Shown: positions 11,070 through 22,100 of the stretch, one piece after another
Position numbering within the stretch: position 1 is the stretch's first letter
Layout: the number at the start of each line of letters is the position of its first letter
DNA from: Phytopythium helicoides
Lineage: Eukaryota > Oomycota > Peronosporomycetes > Pythiales > Pythiaceae
Assembly (NCBI GenBank): GCA_024867545.1
Contig: JANFNE010000074.1
Coordinates: forward strand, 62,001 to 126,000
Length of the DNA: 64,000 nt
Direction: 5' to 3'
Position numbers and translations under genes: made by a program
The notes under the pieces: model-generated
Told to the model about the DNA's origin: nothing
Database searches by the model: none
What the model saw: only the letters and a program-made list of their open reading frames with translations

Positions 11070-12710
11070 ATGCGCACCATCGGGAGCTCGTCGCTCGCGG
11101 TCGAGACAGGCGCGCCCGTGATGCTCAATCACCGAGGCGAGCCCATGGTGCCGACCCGGCGCGTGCTCAAGTCGCAGTCGCTGCCGCCGCCATCGGCCAC
11201 GCTCTACGGGGCCTCGGGCCGCGGCTACGACCTGCGCCAGCGCGCGTCCAAGAAGCGCAGCGCGCGCAAGTTCTCGGCCCTCATGGAGGACGACCCGGAG
11301 CTGCTCGCCATCCTCTACCCCATCAAGAAGAAGCAGCGCAGCGACAACTCGAGCGCCGCCGACTTGTTCGACTCGGGCGCCAGCGACGCGCCGCTGTACG
11401 TTGCCACGCCATTCGACGAGCACCTGCGCGCCATCTACGATGGACAGGCCGACGACGGACTCGCCTTCTTCGAGTCGCACGGCTACTATGACGTTGACGA
11501 CGCCAACACGGTCGAGATGTTCCGCAAGAACTTTGACCTCGACTCGACGGGCTTCTGGGTCGACCGCTACGGCCGACACCGCCTCAACAGCAGCAGCAGC
11601 AGCCAGGGCAGCGCCGACCTCGAGCACGACGAGTTCTCGCTCTCGTCGGGCTCGTCCGCCGCCTCCGAGTGCTTCAACACGGACATCAACCCATTCGTGG
11701 GTTCATTCGTGCGCTCGGCGTCCATGCGCGTCATGTCGAGCCGGCGGCAGCCGCACTCGTCGACGCGTGGCCGTTCGGCCTCGCGATTCGCACTACTGGA
11801 CGATGAGGGTAACGAGGTGGACTACGACCTGGACCAAGACGAGGAGTTTGAGGACGAGGACGACGAGATCGAGCGGATGGCGCGCGAGCTGCGCCTCAAG
11901 GCGCGCAGCCTGGCAATGGACGCCGACGATGTTGCCGAGCTGGAGCGAGACCAGCGCGCCATGGTTCGTGCTGTGGCCGTCATTCGGTCAGAGAAGTCGC
12001 AACTGCAGCGGCTCCTGTTTGAGGCGTTCGCCAACGGCGAGGCTGTCACGGTCACCATCAACGGTGTGTCGCCGACGATCCAGTTCCCTACTCTGCGGAC
12101 TATGAACGCGACGCCTCCGCCGCCGTCCATCCCGCAGTCTGTGCAGCCCGCGGCCGTCGACGTCGAGTCGCTGCCGCCATACTGCGGTAACGTCCACGTT
12201 CTGCGGGACTCGGTTCCCTTCCTGCTTGGCAGCGGCTGGCGGAAGCGCTGGTTCTGCCTCGACTTCCAGGAGGGAGTCGTGACCATGTTCAAGCGCAGCT
12301 ACTGGAAGGCGCCTCGCGGTGCTCTGGATCTGCGTGGCGTGGCTCGCATCGAGAAGATGGGTCGTGCGGACTTCCGCATCGAGTTCCTGCCTCACTCGAG
12401 CGACTGCGAGCCCGCCGTGCTCATGCTGCGCGCCAAGAACGCCGAGGACGCCGACATGTGGGTGTCGCTGCTTCGCTTCGCGCGTCGCAACGTGCGCCTG
12501 TCTTCGGCTTCGGCTGGCAGCAGCGAGCGTGCTCTCGTGATCGCCAAGCAGAAGACGAGCGGCCACAACAACCACGCCAACAACAACGCCAAGAAGGGCA
12601 ACAAGCAGGTCGACATGTACACGCGCATCCTTGAGATGGCTAACCAACAGCAGCTGCGTCCAAGTCTTCCGTCATCTACAGCCGTCGCGCGCTCCAGCCT
12701 CACGGCATAA
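11070..12710 (+). CDS. PH-domain protein
   Basis: A single-exon 546-aa protein. The first in-frame ATG is 11070, since the frame upstream has only non-ATG starts. Residues ~1-240 are Ser/Arg-rich with little predicted order. An acidic stretch (~251-270, DLDQDEEFEDEDDEIERM) leads into a probable coiled coil (~270-320). A pleckstrin homology domain occupies ~370-475. It begins CGNVHVLRDSVPFLLGSGWRKRWFCLDF (glycine-to-KRWF strand pair) and ends at the invariant Trp in NAEDADMWVSLLRFA. The C-terminus is Asn/Lys/Ser-rich. PH domains bind phosphoinositides or proteins at membranes, so a signalling or trafficking adaptor role is likely. No enzymatic domain is visible. Confidence 0.85.
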   Translation: MRTIGSSSLAVETGAPVMLNHRGEPMVPTRRVLKSQSLPPPSATLYGASGRGYDLRQRASKKRSARKFSALMEDDPELLAILYPIKKKQRSDNSSAADLFDSGASDAPLYVATPFDEHLRAIYDGQADDGLAFFESHGYYDVDDANTVEMFRKNFDLDSTGFWVDRYGRHRLNSSSSSQGSADLEHDEFSLSSGSSAASECFNTDINPFVGSFVRSASMRVMSSRRQPHSSTRGRSASRFALLDDEGNEVDYDLDQDEEFEDEDDEIERMARELRLKARSLAMDADDVAELERDQRAMVRAVAVIRSEKSQLQRLLFEAFANGEAVTVTINGVSPTIQFPTLRTMNATPPPPSIPQSVQPAAVDVESLPPYCGNVHVLRDSVPFLLGSGWRKRWFCLDFQEGVVTMFKRSYWKAPRGALDLRGVARIEKMGRADFRIEFLPHSSDCEPAVLMLRAKNAEDADMWVSLLRFARRNVRLSSASAGSSERALVIAKQKTSGHNNHANNNAKKGNKQVDMYTRILEMANQQQLRPSLPSSTAVARSSLTA

Positions 12711-13036
12711 GGGAGCTGTGGATCGGGAAAACAAACGCCAAGAAAAAGTGAAAGACACCTCGAAAACGCCGAGAAAAACAACGAGCCTACTCGACAAACC
12801 GGGACGCTTCGCCTCTCTGCAGGAGAAGATGCTCTCGGGTGTATCACCAGTGAGTCTCAACTATCTTTATGCTTTTTTGTGCCGAAAACCCAAAGCAAGA
12901 GAAAAAAAGTGTAAAACCAGCGAAAACGAGAAAAACAACCTACGCCTTTAGGCGTCAGTGCGTGCCCCGACTTGTTGCGTTCACTTTTGTTCATGTTCCT
13001 CTCGTTTACTACATGCAGCTTTGTTGCGTGTCCATT
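12711..13036. other. Convergent intergenic region
   Basis: 326 bases between the stops of the PH-domain gene and UFSP2. It is A-rich in the middle (about 12720-12945), and I see nothing coding. It should hold the polyadenylation sites of both genes. Confidence 0.45.
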
Positions 13037-15142
13037 TCAGTCCAAGACGTAGGGCGGACGTTGCGGTAGGCATAGGTTGTAGAAGCTTTTCGCACTGAAA
13101 GTGCTTGTGCGGCGCCAGCTGACTGGCACCGCCTTGTAGCCTTCAAGCACCTGTGTCTTGGTCTGGATAGTCACCAAGTCATCGCCTCCAGTGTAATGCG
13201 GGTCTAGGATCAGCAGTGCACAGTCACCACTGCGAGGGTCGTAGTCGACTCCCAGGATAGTAAAGGCAAGCTGTCCGCCGCCCATCATGACAGGGGATCC
13301 ATTAGTCGCGAAGTGATGCTGTAACTCACGTGCGACTTCAGGCAGCTTGGCACCGCTTGCCACGTTCAACGACCGGAACGACACGTCGAAGAGCTCGTCC
13401 AGCACGTAGCCGACCTCGAGACTGCCGATCCACTGTGTCGAGCCCACGAACGTGGTGGGCTTGTCGCCCATGCTCACCAGCGCGCGCTGAATCTCAGCGT
13501 GGGTAGGCGGAGCGCGTGAAGCATAGTGATTGAGCTGGAGCCAAGAAGAGAGCGTCTGTAGCGATCGGTAGGCACATCCCCAACCTTTGTCGCGCATGCC
13601 TTGCTGCATGTAATGGTAGTAGCCGTACATGCCGTCCACCACCACACAGTTCTCGTCACGATCTTCGTCATTAATGTGCGAGATGCCAGACGGTGGGAGA
13701 CCTTCGTGAACGTTGAACAGCACATCGCTTGCTGACAGCAAACTGGCTTGAGCTGACAGCGAGCAGCCTCGAGTAATGTCGAGGATCGGTCGGTCCATTG
13801 GCTGAGCAAATGCTTCATGGATCTGTGTCGGACGCAGGTTTGATGTCACGAAGCTGCCACTCTCAGGAGCGATAGCGATTGTCAAAGGGAAGCTGGCGCC
13901 AACAAGCGGGAAGTGCTCGAATGAAATCGCTCTGGTTGAGCTTGTGACATTGGCTTCGATGTAAGCGTGCAGCTCGCCGATCTGTAGATGTTTGCCGTCA
14001 ATTAGTATCTATCATCGTGAAATCTATAGTCCACATTCAACGCACCTGGTGATGGAGTGTTTCACGAACCGCAGCGACGAGGGCGGGCACGCCAGCTTCT
14101 GTCGGCAGCACCACAAGCGCATCCAAATGCAACTGCCAGCGTTCCTCGCCGCTTCTCGATGGCGGGAGTGTCAGCACTGGCGCTGATTCAGCATCGGCAG
14201 ACAACGAGGCAAGCAGCTCCACGCCTGCGATATCACCATACTCGAAGGATGCCATACAGCCTGGCGCTGCCTCGTTAAGACCGCCGCCAGACGTGGTCTT
14301 GCTAGCATCTACTTCCGATGCCTTCTTGCTCTTCTTCTTCTTGCTCTTGCTTGCTGTCGCGTTGTCGCTGCTGGTTTCGATGCCAAGCAGCTGCCCAACC
14401 GTTTGCTCCTCTGCGCTTGAGCCAGTCACGTCCGCTCCACTCGCATCAATTATGCTGGATCCAGAGCCAGCCGGGCGGAAGAAGACCTTGGACGGGTCTC
14501 CGAGCGTCTCCTTCCATCCTTCAAGCTGCCCAAGCACATCAACGCGGCCAAACGCGTCGATGTCGACCGCGCAGCGCACCATCGCGAACCCTGCAGCGCG
14601 CAGGAAGTCGCGCGCCTTGAACCCCTCGACGACCTCAAGCTGTTGGCGCTGCACTTCTCCATTCTCCCCCGAGCGCACGTACAGTCGAGCCTGCTTGTCC
14701 GCTCTCACAAACACCAGCACGGCGTCCTTGGGGGCGTCCTGCACGTCCGCGTTCATCGCCTCAACCGCAAACCTCACGACCTCATCGCTCTCCTCCGGCC
14801 CTGGGCGTCCATGGAACACAGCAAACCTCGCCACGGGCTCCAGCCCACTCGGCACCAGCTCCTTCAGCGCTCTACATCCCCCAGCAAAGCGTCCATGAGC
14901 CAGAAAGTCCCCCTCCGCCTCCTCAAAAACCGCGCTCACCCATCGCCAGGCGACCGCAGCACGCCCCACAGCGCGCGTCTGCCGCCTCCAAGCGCGCCCA
15001 TCGCCACCCCAACGCCCAGCGCTCCGCTCCCCTCGCCCCGCTCGTCATCTCCGCCCGCCAGGCGCCGCAGCGCGCGCAGCAGCCTCGCCGCCACGCAGGT
15101 CGCCATGGCAGTGGCCTTCCAGACCCCGTTCCACCATTTCAT
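13037..15142 (-). CDS. UFM1-specific protease (UFSP2-like, peptidase C78), 3 exons
   Basis: Exons are 15142-14940, 14871-14046 and 13981-13037, with introns of 68 and 64 nt (donors GTGAGC and GTGCGT; ends GTAG and ACAG). They total 657 aa in exact frame. The C-terminal ~200 residues match UFSP2 closely: YGYYHYMQQG, DKGWGCAYRSLQTL with the catalytic Cys at ~479, GDKPTTFVGSTQWIGS, GGGQLAFTILGV, LDPHYTGGDD with the catalytic Asp/His at ~603/605, and a C-terminal NLCLPQRP. The N-terminal half is divergent, with a Lys-rich tract around SKSKKKKSKK. UFSP2 matures UFM1 and removes it from targets, mostly at the ER. The first exon rests on splice signals and frame, because the second-exon frame has no ATG of its own. 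It shares a 168-base divergent promoter with bL35m. Confidence 0.9.
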
Positions 15143-15310
15143 CCAATGAAATCGCTCCTATGTCTGTTTTTCCACCAATCATAACCCTCCATCCCCTCAA
15201 TTTGACTGGCGAGGCAACCGCCAGAACTGCTCGCCCCCCAAGCCGCCGCCATGCTCCGGTGCGCCTCCCCCCGCGCTTCCTGCGGCCCCCAGCGCCTCCG
15301 CTAACGCTCT
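15143..15310. promoter_or_regulatory. Shared divergent promoter, UFSP2 / bL35m
   Basis: Only 168 bases separate the two start codons, so this segment must contain both promoters and 5' leaders. CCAATCATA at 15173-15181 and CCAATGAA at 15143-15150 are CCAAT-like motifs. Their function is not shown. Confidence 0.5.
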
Positions 15311-15724
15311 ATGAGCCTCTGCAGCTCGCTGGCGCGCCAGTTCCAGGCCCTCAGCGTGTCCGCAGCGCGCTCCGCGCCGGTCCGCGCGGCTCCGCGGCTT
15401 CAGATGACGCGCGCGCTGTCGACAGCTTCGCTTCCGCCGTTCGCGTCGCCACTGCTTGCTCGGCGCGCGGCTGTGGCGCCGCCCAAGCCGCTGCTGCCCG
15501 TGACGGTGACGGTGCCCGTGCGCCACATGGGCTACAAGCTCAAGACCAAGTCGGCGGTCAAGAAGCGCTTCAAGGTCAACTGCAACGGCCTCGTCAAGCG
15601 CGCGCAGGCAAACAAGCGCCACATCGCCACCAAGAAGACGCGCGAGCGCATCCGCCGCCTCGGCAAGCCCGTCTTCCTCGAGGGAAAGATCCGCAAGAAC
15701 GTGCTCTCGCTGCTCAACAAGTAG
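15311..15724 (+). CDS. Mitochondrial ribosomal protein bL35m
   Basis: A 137-aa single-exon protein. The C-terminal ~65 residues match bacterial-type ribosomal protein L35: [16 protein letters not shown], then [25 protein letters not shown], ending KNVLSLLNK. The first ~70 residues are rich in Arg, Ser and Ala without acids, as in a mitochondrial targeting peptide. It should be a component of the large mitoribosomal subunit. The ATG at 15311 is the first in frame, and it is transcribed away from UFSP2. Confidence 0.92.
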   Translation: MSLCSSLARQFQALSVSAARSAPVRAAPRLQMTRALSTASLPPFASPLLARRAAVAPPKPLLPVTVTVPVRHMGYKLKTKSAVKKRFKVNCNGLVKRAQANKRHIATKKTRERIRRLGKPVFLEGKIRKNVLSLLNK

Positions 15725-15822
15725 GCGCGCGGGAACGCCGACGAGATGGACGTGCACCGCCATTGCGGCGTCTTTCTTCGCGGTAATATAGATCGGCTAC
15801 CTCGTCCTCTGCCTCGCCTAGC

Positions 15823-16747
15823 TCACTGTGATGGCGCGCGAAGCGCGAGCTCTACCAGACGATCCCGTACGTCGCCGACTTTGGGAATGTCTTGATCTGC
15901 TCCATTGTCTGCTGCCGCTGATAATGCTGCGCGGATGGATGCTTGGTGCTGCTGAGGTAGCTGCGCCAGCGCTGCTTCCAGCTTGTCCTGCTGGCTGTCC
16001 TTGTCACTCGCATGTTGCAGCTGTTGCAATAAAGCAAACAATTCGGTGGCGGCGTCCAGTTGCTCTAGAAACGAAGATAATCACGGTCAGCAACGCTGAC
16101 GTGGCGCAGGGAACCATCGCACTCGCCTTCTAACGCCAAGCACGCGCTTACAGCACGCAGGAAACTCTCAAAGTTCACAGGATCACCCACTGTGCTCGAT
16201 AACTGGAACTGCTGAAGCACCAACGCCTGCATCCCCTTGGGGAAATCGGCGATCAATTGACCTACCACCTCATTTTGCAGCGAGTGAGAGATAGATTTCG
16301 CGCTACACGTAGCTGTTGCTGTTCCTCCCGTCGCTGACCGCGTTGAAGACACCTTTGCCTTTCCTACAGCTATCGTCGAGGGCTGACTTGTGCTGTCAGC
16401 AAGCTCGAGGAAAATCCGAAATGCAGCATCAGGGAATGCGCGTTTGCTAAGGTAGCTAACTTGCAGCGACTTGGCGGCAGTTGTTGCAGTAACTCCGAAA
16501 GCGGCGGCCTGGAAACTGGAAGGGCAAATGTGAGAAACCAGGTCGAGCTCGATAGACCACGAAGACGCAACTGATTCGCGAGAGCGAGCACTGGAACGCG
16601 TGGACGCAGCGTCAAAATCTCGGCCACAGCTTTTGTCAAAAGATCTTTGGCTCCTGATCGAACTGCGGTGAGAATGGAAATGAGTGCCAAGGCTGAGATC
16701 ATCCATTAGCCAGAGCTGATCAAACCCAAGTAGTCGTCCGTCGGCAT
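15823..16747 (-). CDS. TPGS1-like tubulin polyglutamylase complex subunit (4 exons, one GC-AG intron)
   Basis: Exons are 16747-16726 (22 nt), 16662-16572, 16515-16127 and 16064-15823, with introns of 63, 56 and 62 nt. The total is 744 nt, giving 247 aa in exact frame. Residues ~5-39 (DDYLVRSGAKDLLTKAVAEI, then LRPRVPVLALANHF) match in length and pattern the RIIa-like N-terminal helices of animal TPGS1 (D-[FY]-L ... RP..P..FLA.[YH]F). The block FESFLRAVSACLALE followed by EQLDAATELFALL matches the TPGS1 segment ending in LFALL. That match requires a GC-AG third intron (donor GCGAGT). TPGS1 helps target tubulin polyglutamylase to axonemes and centrosomes. The homology call is from recalled family pattern and needs a profile search. 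A broken copy of the first two exons lies at 24083-24204. Confidence 0.68.
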
Positions 16748-16820
16748 GGATCTTGCGCAACTCGAAATTGGAGAGTCGCACTGACTGGTCAGCTTATATT
16801 TTACTGCTACGCTATCTATC

Positions 16821-18660
16821 TCATTGCAACCACTCCCCCTTCCGAGCAAAGACCCTCAGTTCAGCCATAGCTCGTGCAAAAAATCTAGTGTCGTCGTGGT
16901 ACGCCTGTTTTGCTCGAGCAGCCATTGCGCGACGTTGATCGGGAGTCGTAGACTTGATAAACTCCTTGATCGATCGGCATACTGAGGCCGACGAAAACCC
17001 GGCTGACAGTCCCCCTTCAACGCCGTGAAGTGCGTGACTTCCTTGATGCGTTCCACCTAACATTATCTTCGGGTCTTCTCCGGCACGAGCAGGAATGAGC
17101 ACGCCCATGTCGCTGGACGTGATCAGTTCGTTCATCGGGTTGGCGTCCGTAGTGACGACCACTGCACCTGAAGCTCTCGCCTGGTTGATGTAGTGGCCGT
17201 AACCCTCCATGACGCTTGGACAGAGGAAAAACGCCGAGTCAGACATGAGTTTGTCAAATGCTATCGCATCAAGTCGTCCCTTGGTGATTGTGATTGGGTG
17301 ATCTGGGCCTGCGAACTTGATCCGCGAGTTGTAGCGCTTCCCGACAACCATGTTGAAGGATTCGTCGTCGATGTAAAGTTCAAGTGGAGGGAGATCACGC
17401 TGTGAAAGCCAGCAATCTACCACCTGCCGTGTTCCTTTCCATACACTACACAGAAAAGTAGTTAGCGATGCGATCATTTTTTTGGACCGCGATGGTTACA
17501 ACTCGCACCTGGTGCCAGCAGTGTGCACAAACTTGACGGTCTCAAAGTCCTTGGCTGCGATAACAGCGTCGAAAGTTCCATTCCCATCGGAAGTGGCGCT
17601 CGGTGTTGAAGACGCAGTTCCGAGTGCACGTCGTGCAAACGCCGCTTGGTCTGAGGACGTGTGCTTGGTGTAAAACACCTTTGTGTCGCGAGGGTTTCCC
17701 TCTTGCGTGTACCACTTGGTCACGCGCTCATAGCACACCCGTGTCTTGCACAGCACCACGTCAGCTCGCCACAATTGGACCTCGCTGAGTTCGTACATCT
17801 CAATGTTGGGCATGAGGTACAATGGCTTCTGGCTGCCTTCCGGCCATCTTGGGTGTGACGGGAGGTCTTCCCAGTAATGGTTGAAGAAGATGACAGGCGT
17901 TGAGGGGCAGAGATCAAAGTAGTCGACCTCCTTTCCGACTTTTGGGTCGAACATCTTGGTCTCAAACACCCACATGGGAAGCAATCGAGTGTGGAGATCT
18001 GCAATTTTAACCGCAGCAGCATCGAGTTAGCAACGAATACACGAGTTGTCGTCGCAGATCAAAATTTGCTGGCTTACATTTTGCGTACGCTACAGCATCC
18101 TCGCAGTAGCCGTTGCCGCGCAGACCCTTCGGCAGAAAGACGTCGACATCTGGGCACTCACGCAACTTCTCAAGTAGATTCGGGTCATCTTGGCGAATTA
18201 GCTCTGCTGTCAGCAGGGCTTCATCAGCGTCATGGCTATCAGTGCTCTTATTGTGGCTGTAGAACCTCAGCAAAGTCTCCTGGCTCTCTCCTGGAGCCCC
18301 GTGCCTCCAAGGAATTACCAAGTCCTTCTCTGAGACGCAAGCTGCATGCAACAAGCTGAGGTGTAGTCGATCTTCTTCTGGTATTTCCCATGGACCCTCG
18401 TGCTCAATCTCTTTCGCCCACTTTGGCACGAGCTTCTGGTCGTTGCGAGTGCTAGGAACCACGTAGAGCTCCAAGGTCCCCGATTCCGTCCCGATCCACA
18501 ATGAGGAGCTTTCGAGCATCAGAGAGGATGATGAGAGCACCACGAGGCTTGCGAGAACCCCTAACAGCCATCGCTGAGCCGTTCGCCTTCTTGGGGACGG
18601 CGTTGCAGTCGGTGCCACCGAATACTCTGTCTCATCCAGCGCCATTTCGATCGCGGGCAT
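16821..18660 (-). CDS. Type II membrane glycosyltransferase-like protein, paralog GT-c
   Basis: Three exons, 18660-18078, 17998-17509 and 17445-16821, give 565 aa. The introns are 79 nt (phase 1, donor GTAAGC) at Y-A-K-Y-L-H-T-R and 63 nt (phase 2, donor GTGCGA) at G-T-S-V-W-K-G. A short basic N-terminus precedes a membrane helix at ~31-48. Family blocks are PDVDVFLPKGLRGNGYCEDA, FFNHYWED, LMPNIEMYEL, VLCKT and QEGNPRDT. The C-terminal domain has EGYGHYINQARASGAV and PMNEL, with E-x7-Q. The second intron is absent from GT-a, GT-b, GT-e, GT-h and GT-i. The ATG at 18660 is in frame and close before the helix; a second Met at residue 6 is an alternative. It is nearly identical to GT-d in the second duplication unit but keeps an intact C-terminus. 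Confidence 0.8.
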
Positions 18661-19190
18661 TGTAACGTGGCCACTGATACGTTGGTGGTTGTGCTTGAGG
18701 TGAGAAAGCTGACTGATGGAGTGATTTCACAAGGCTCTCTCCTTCCTTGCTTCCTTTCTTTCATTCGTGCCCGCAAGTCACTAAGGCAGCTCCGTCGATA
18801 TCGCCGAAGGTGCACAAGGCATCATGGTCGCGTGGCTTAGTCGAGCAAGATGTGCGACACTGTGACACCATACAAAACTCAACATGCCACAAAATCATTT
18901 GAGATAGGGTGCGCGCACCTGGCAGGCGAATGAGTCCCACAAGCACCTATGGCATGCCAGGTGGCTGGTGTGCACGATATCACTTGGCACTTCTGAACGT
19001 GCGCATTGGATGACGGCATGCTGCTTGGTACTTTGGAACTCTGGTTGTCCAGGTCAACGAGATGGAGGTGAACAGCTTCACTTGCAACTCCAAGATGCCA
19101 TTGACTTCCCTCTCAACATGCAATGCTCGATCCTTCATTTGACGTTATCCTGCTACTACAGAGTGCAGACTAACGGAGACTTTACCTCGA
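18661..19190. other. Intergenic region, GT-c to ATPase copy 1
   Basis: 530 bases between head-to-tail minus-strand genes. It contains ~65 bases (roughly 18890-18960) missing from the equivalent interval of the second unit. I see no coding feature. Confidence 0.45.
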
Positions 19191-22100
19191 TCACCACACC
19201 AGCAGTCGGACGAGAAAACTCTCCTTGCCTGGCTCCTGCCGGCGAGCAAACATCTTGGCACTCTCGCTGTACAAGCACGTGAGGGCACCGGATCCACAGC
19301 CGATGAGCCACGGAACGTAGCCAACTGAGGCAGTCCCGAACACGCTCTGCACGCCAGGGACGTACACGACGATGATGACAATGAGGATCTCGATCACAGC
19401 GCCGTAAATCGTCACTGCGTTCTTGAACACGCTGTGTTTCGTGGCGGATGTGCGTCGGGTCTTGCACATCCAGATATGGAAGAACTGGCACACGACCAGC
19501 GCAATGTACCATGACGCGCACCCCTGCGCAACGATATGTACCTGCTCGGCTCCGTCGAAGCACTCCCCGTCGCCGTTGCAGAGGATTTCAGAGCTGTCCG
19601 ACCAGTAGTTTTCAGCGCTCAGGAAAAGATCGCTGAACGAGATCCCGTTGCGCCAGAACGCAGTTCCGTATGCAACGATGCAGCCTCCAGCATTAATCAT
19701 GCCGGCAACCGCGTACGCGTAAACGAGCAGCGACATTGACATCAACCGGTCCTTGTTCAGATCGCGCGGAGGACGCTTCATAATGTCGTTTTCTGCCGAC
19801 TCGTACGCCAGAGAGATGGCAGGGCCGAGCTCCGTGCCTAAGTCGATGCTCAAGATCTGCAGCGACGTCATACCAGCCGGCATTCCAAGCGCAAGGTTGA
19901 TCGCCACAGGCATGATCTCGGGCCACAGGTGAGTCAGCGTGTACGCGATGGTCTTCTTCAGGTTGTCGAAAATCAAGCGTCCTTGTTCGATGCCACGTAC
20001 AATAGACGAGAAGTTGTCGTCCATGAGGATGATGTCGGCCGCCTGCCGCGCCACGTCGCTGCCGTTAAGACCCATTGCGACGCCCACATCTGCCTGCTTC
20101 AACGCAGGAGCATCGTTCACTCCATCGCCCGTGACTCCAACGCACTCACCAAGCTCTTGCGAAGCACGGACAATCTGGAGCTTGTGCTCGGGGGTAGTCC
20201 GAGCGAACACAACAGCCTTCAAACCCAGAATCGCCTTGAGTTGCTCGTCCGTCAGATGATCGATCATGCCTCCATGCACGACTGCCGAGTCGTACTTGTC
20301 CAGGCTTGAGGGAAAGCTGGCACCGACACTAGGCGAGGGAGTCAGCAGCTCAAGCACGTAGCTTTTCTCGCCCAGCAGACCAATCTCGGACGCGATCGCA
20401 CGACCCGTCAAAGGATGGTCGCCGGTCACCATGAACACCTTGATACCAGCGTCCTTGCACTTTGCGATCGCTTCCGGTACGTCGTCACGCGGAGGATCCA
20501 TGATAGCCACCAAGCCAATAAAGCACAGCCCGTCACTTGGAAAATTGTTCTCGTCCACAGAAAAAGAGACATCGGCAGATGCATTGAATCGTCGAGTTGC
20601 CAATGCCAGCACACGGCGGCCATGGCTTCCAAAGAGCTCATACGCGTCTGTGAACTCGCGCATCAGTGTTTCGGTCATCGGAACTTCGTCTCCTGTTGTC
20701 GTCAGAAAAGTTGAGCAGCGCTGGGCAATCACCTCTGGTGCACCTTTCATGAACACGTCGTAGCTACCTCGAGTAGACTTCTTGCCAGGAGCCGGGACGA
20801 TAACCAGCTGCCACTTGTTGGTCGAGTTGAACGGGATCTCAAACACTAACGGGTACTCCTCGCGGGCCATGTCCGACGAGTAATGCAGGTCAGCGAAGCG
20901 CAGCAGAGCAATGTCAGAAGGGTTACCCGTGTACTGACGCTTGCCCACGAAGCTTCGCCGATCGCGCGCTGAAGCAGCACTTGGGCGACCAGTGCTGAGT
21001 CGAGGTCCTCCTCCTAGACCGTTAAGGCTAGCCTTGCCGTTCGTGAGATCAATCGAGACCGAACCCGCGGGTGCTGTCTGGGTGAAGTCTGGTGCCGCTC
21101 GATTGCACAGCGCCGCACCACGGAACAAAAGTGCCTTGGGGGATGTACCAGACAGATAGTCGGTTTTGTCATCAAGCTCAATCACCAAGTGCTCCATCGA
21201 TGGCTGAGCTGTGTAGTCTTGCCCCGCCCAAGTGTCTGTCACGGTCATGACGTTCTTGGTGAGCGTGCCCGTTTTGTCTGTGGCAACGAGAGAAATCGAT
21301 CCGAGTGTCTCGACGCTGTCCAAGCGCTTGACGAAAATGTTGCGCGACGCCATACGACTGGCAGTGATGGTAAGCAGGGATGTGACTGAAGCTGGGAGGC
21401 CCTGAGGAACGTTGGCCACGATGATAACGAGGAACCCGTTGACAAAAGTCGAGATGACGTTGTGGCCCTTCATCCGGATGACGCCGACGGCGAACAGCAC
21501 GCCGGCCATGCAGATCGCGAGCGCGCTGATGAATCGTACAAAAGCCTTGACCTCACGCTGCATGTTAGTTTCGCGCGGGGTGGTCGACGTCGCCAGCTTG
21601 GCAATGCGTCCGATCACAGTCTTGTCACCAATAGAGAGCACAAGCCCGAGAGCCGAGCCATCATAACACAATGAGCCATTGAAAGCAACGTTCTTGCACT
21701 CGAGCGGCGCGACGTCGTCGCCCTGAGCGTTGGAGACCATTGTGATGAGCTCCGACTCGCCCGTCAGCGACGAGTTCTCGACCTTTAGGTTGTTGCACAG
21801 AAGAATCCGAAGGTCCGCCGGCACCTTGTCCCCGTTCCGTACCCAGACGAGGTCGCCGACGACGAGCTCATCGGCTGGAATGATCTGACTCGTGCCGTCG
21901 CGGATCACAGTGCACTGTAGTGGCAGCATGTTCTTGAACGAGTCCATGACCTTGCTAGTGGACCGCGCTTGGAGAAAGGTGATGGTGCATGTGACGATCA
22001 CGATGCCGAATAACACTAGCGCCAGGTACAGGTTGAGTGTCGTGGACGTGTCGATGAAGTATGCGATGAGACTAAGGAGTCCAGCCACGTTCAACAGGAC

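Noticed and set aside
10600..11121. 173-codon Arg/Pro/Ser-rich frame before the PH-domain gene
   Set aside because: It is an artefact of very GC-rich leader sequence and overlaps the real start in another frame.
16370..16702. Stand-alone 110-codon minus-strand protein
   Set aside because: Its first half is exon 2 of the TPGS1-like gene and the rest is that exon's frame running on through an intron, so it is not a separate gene.
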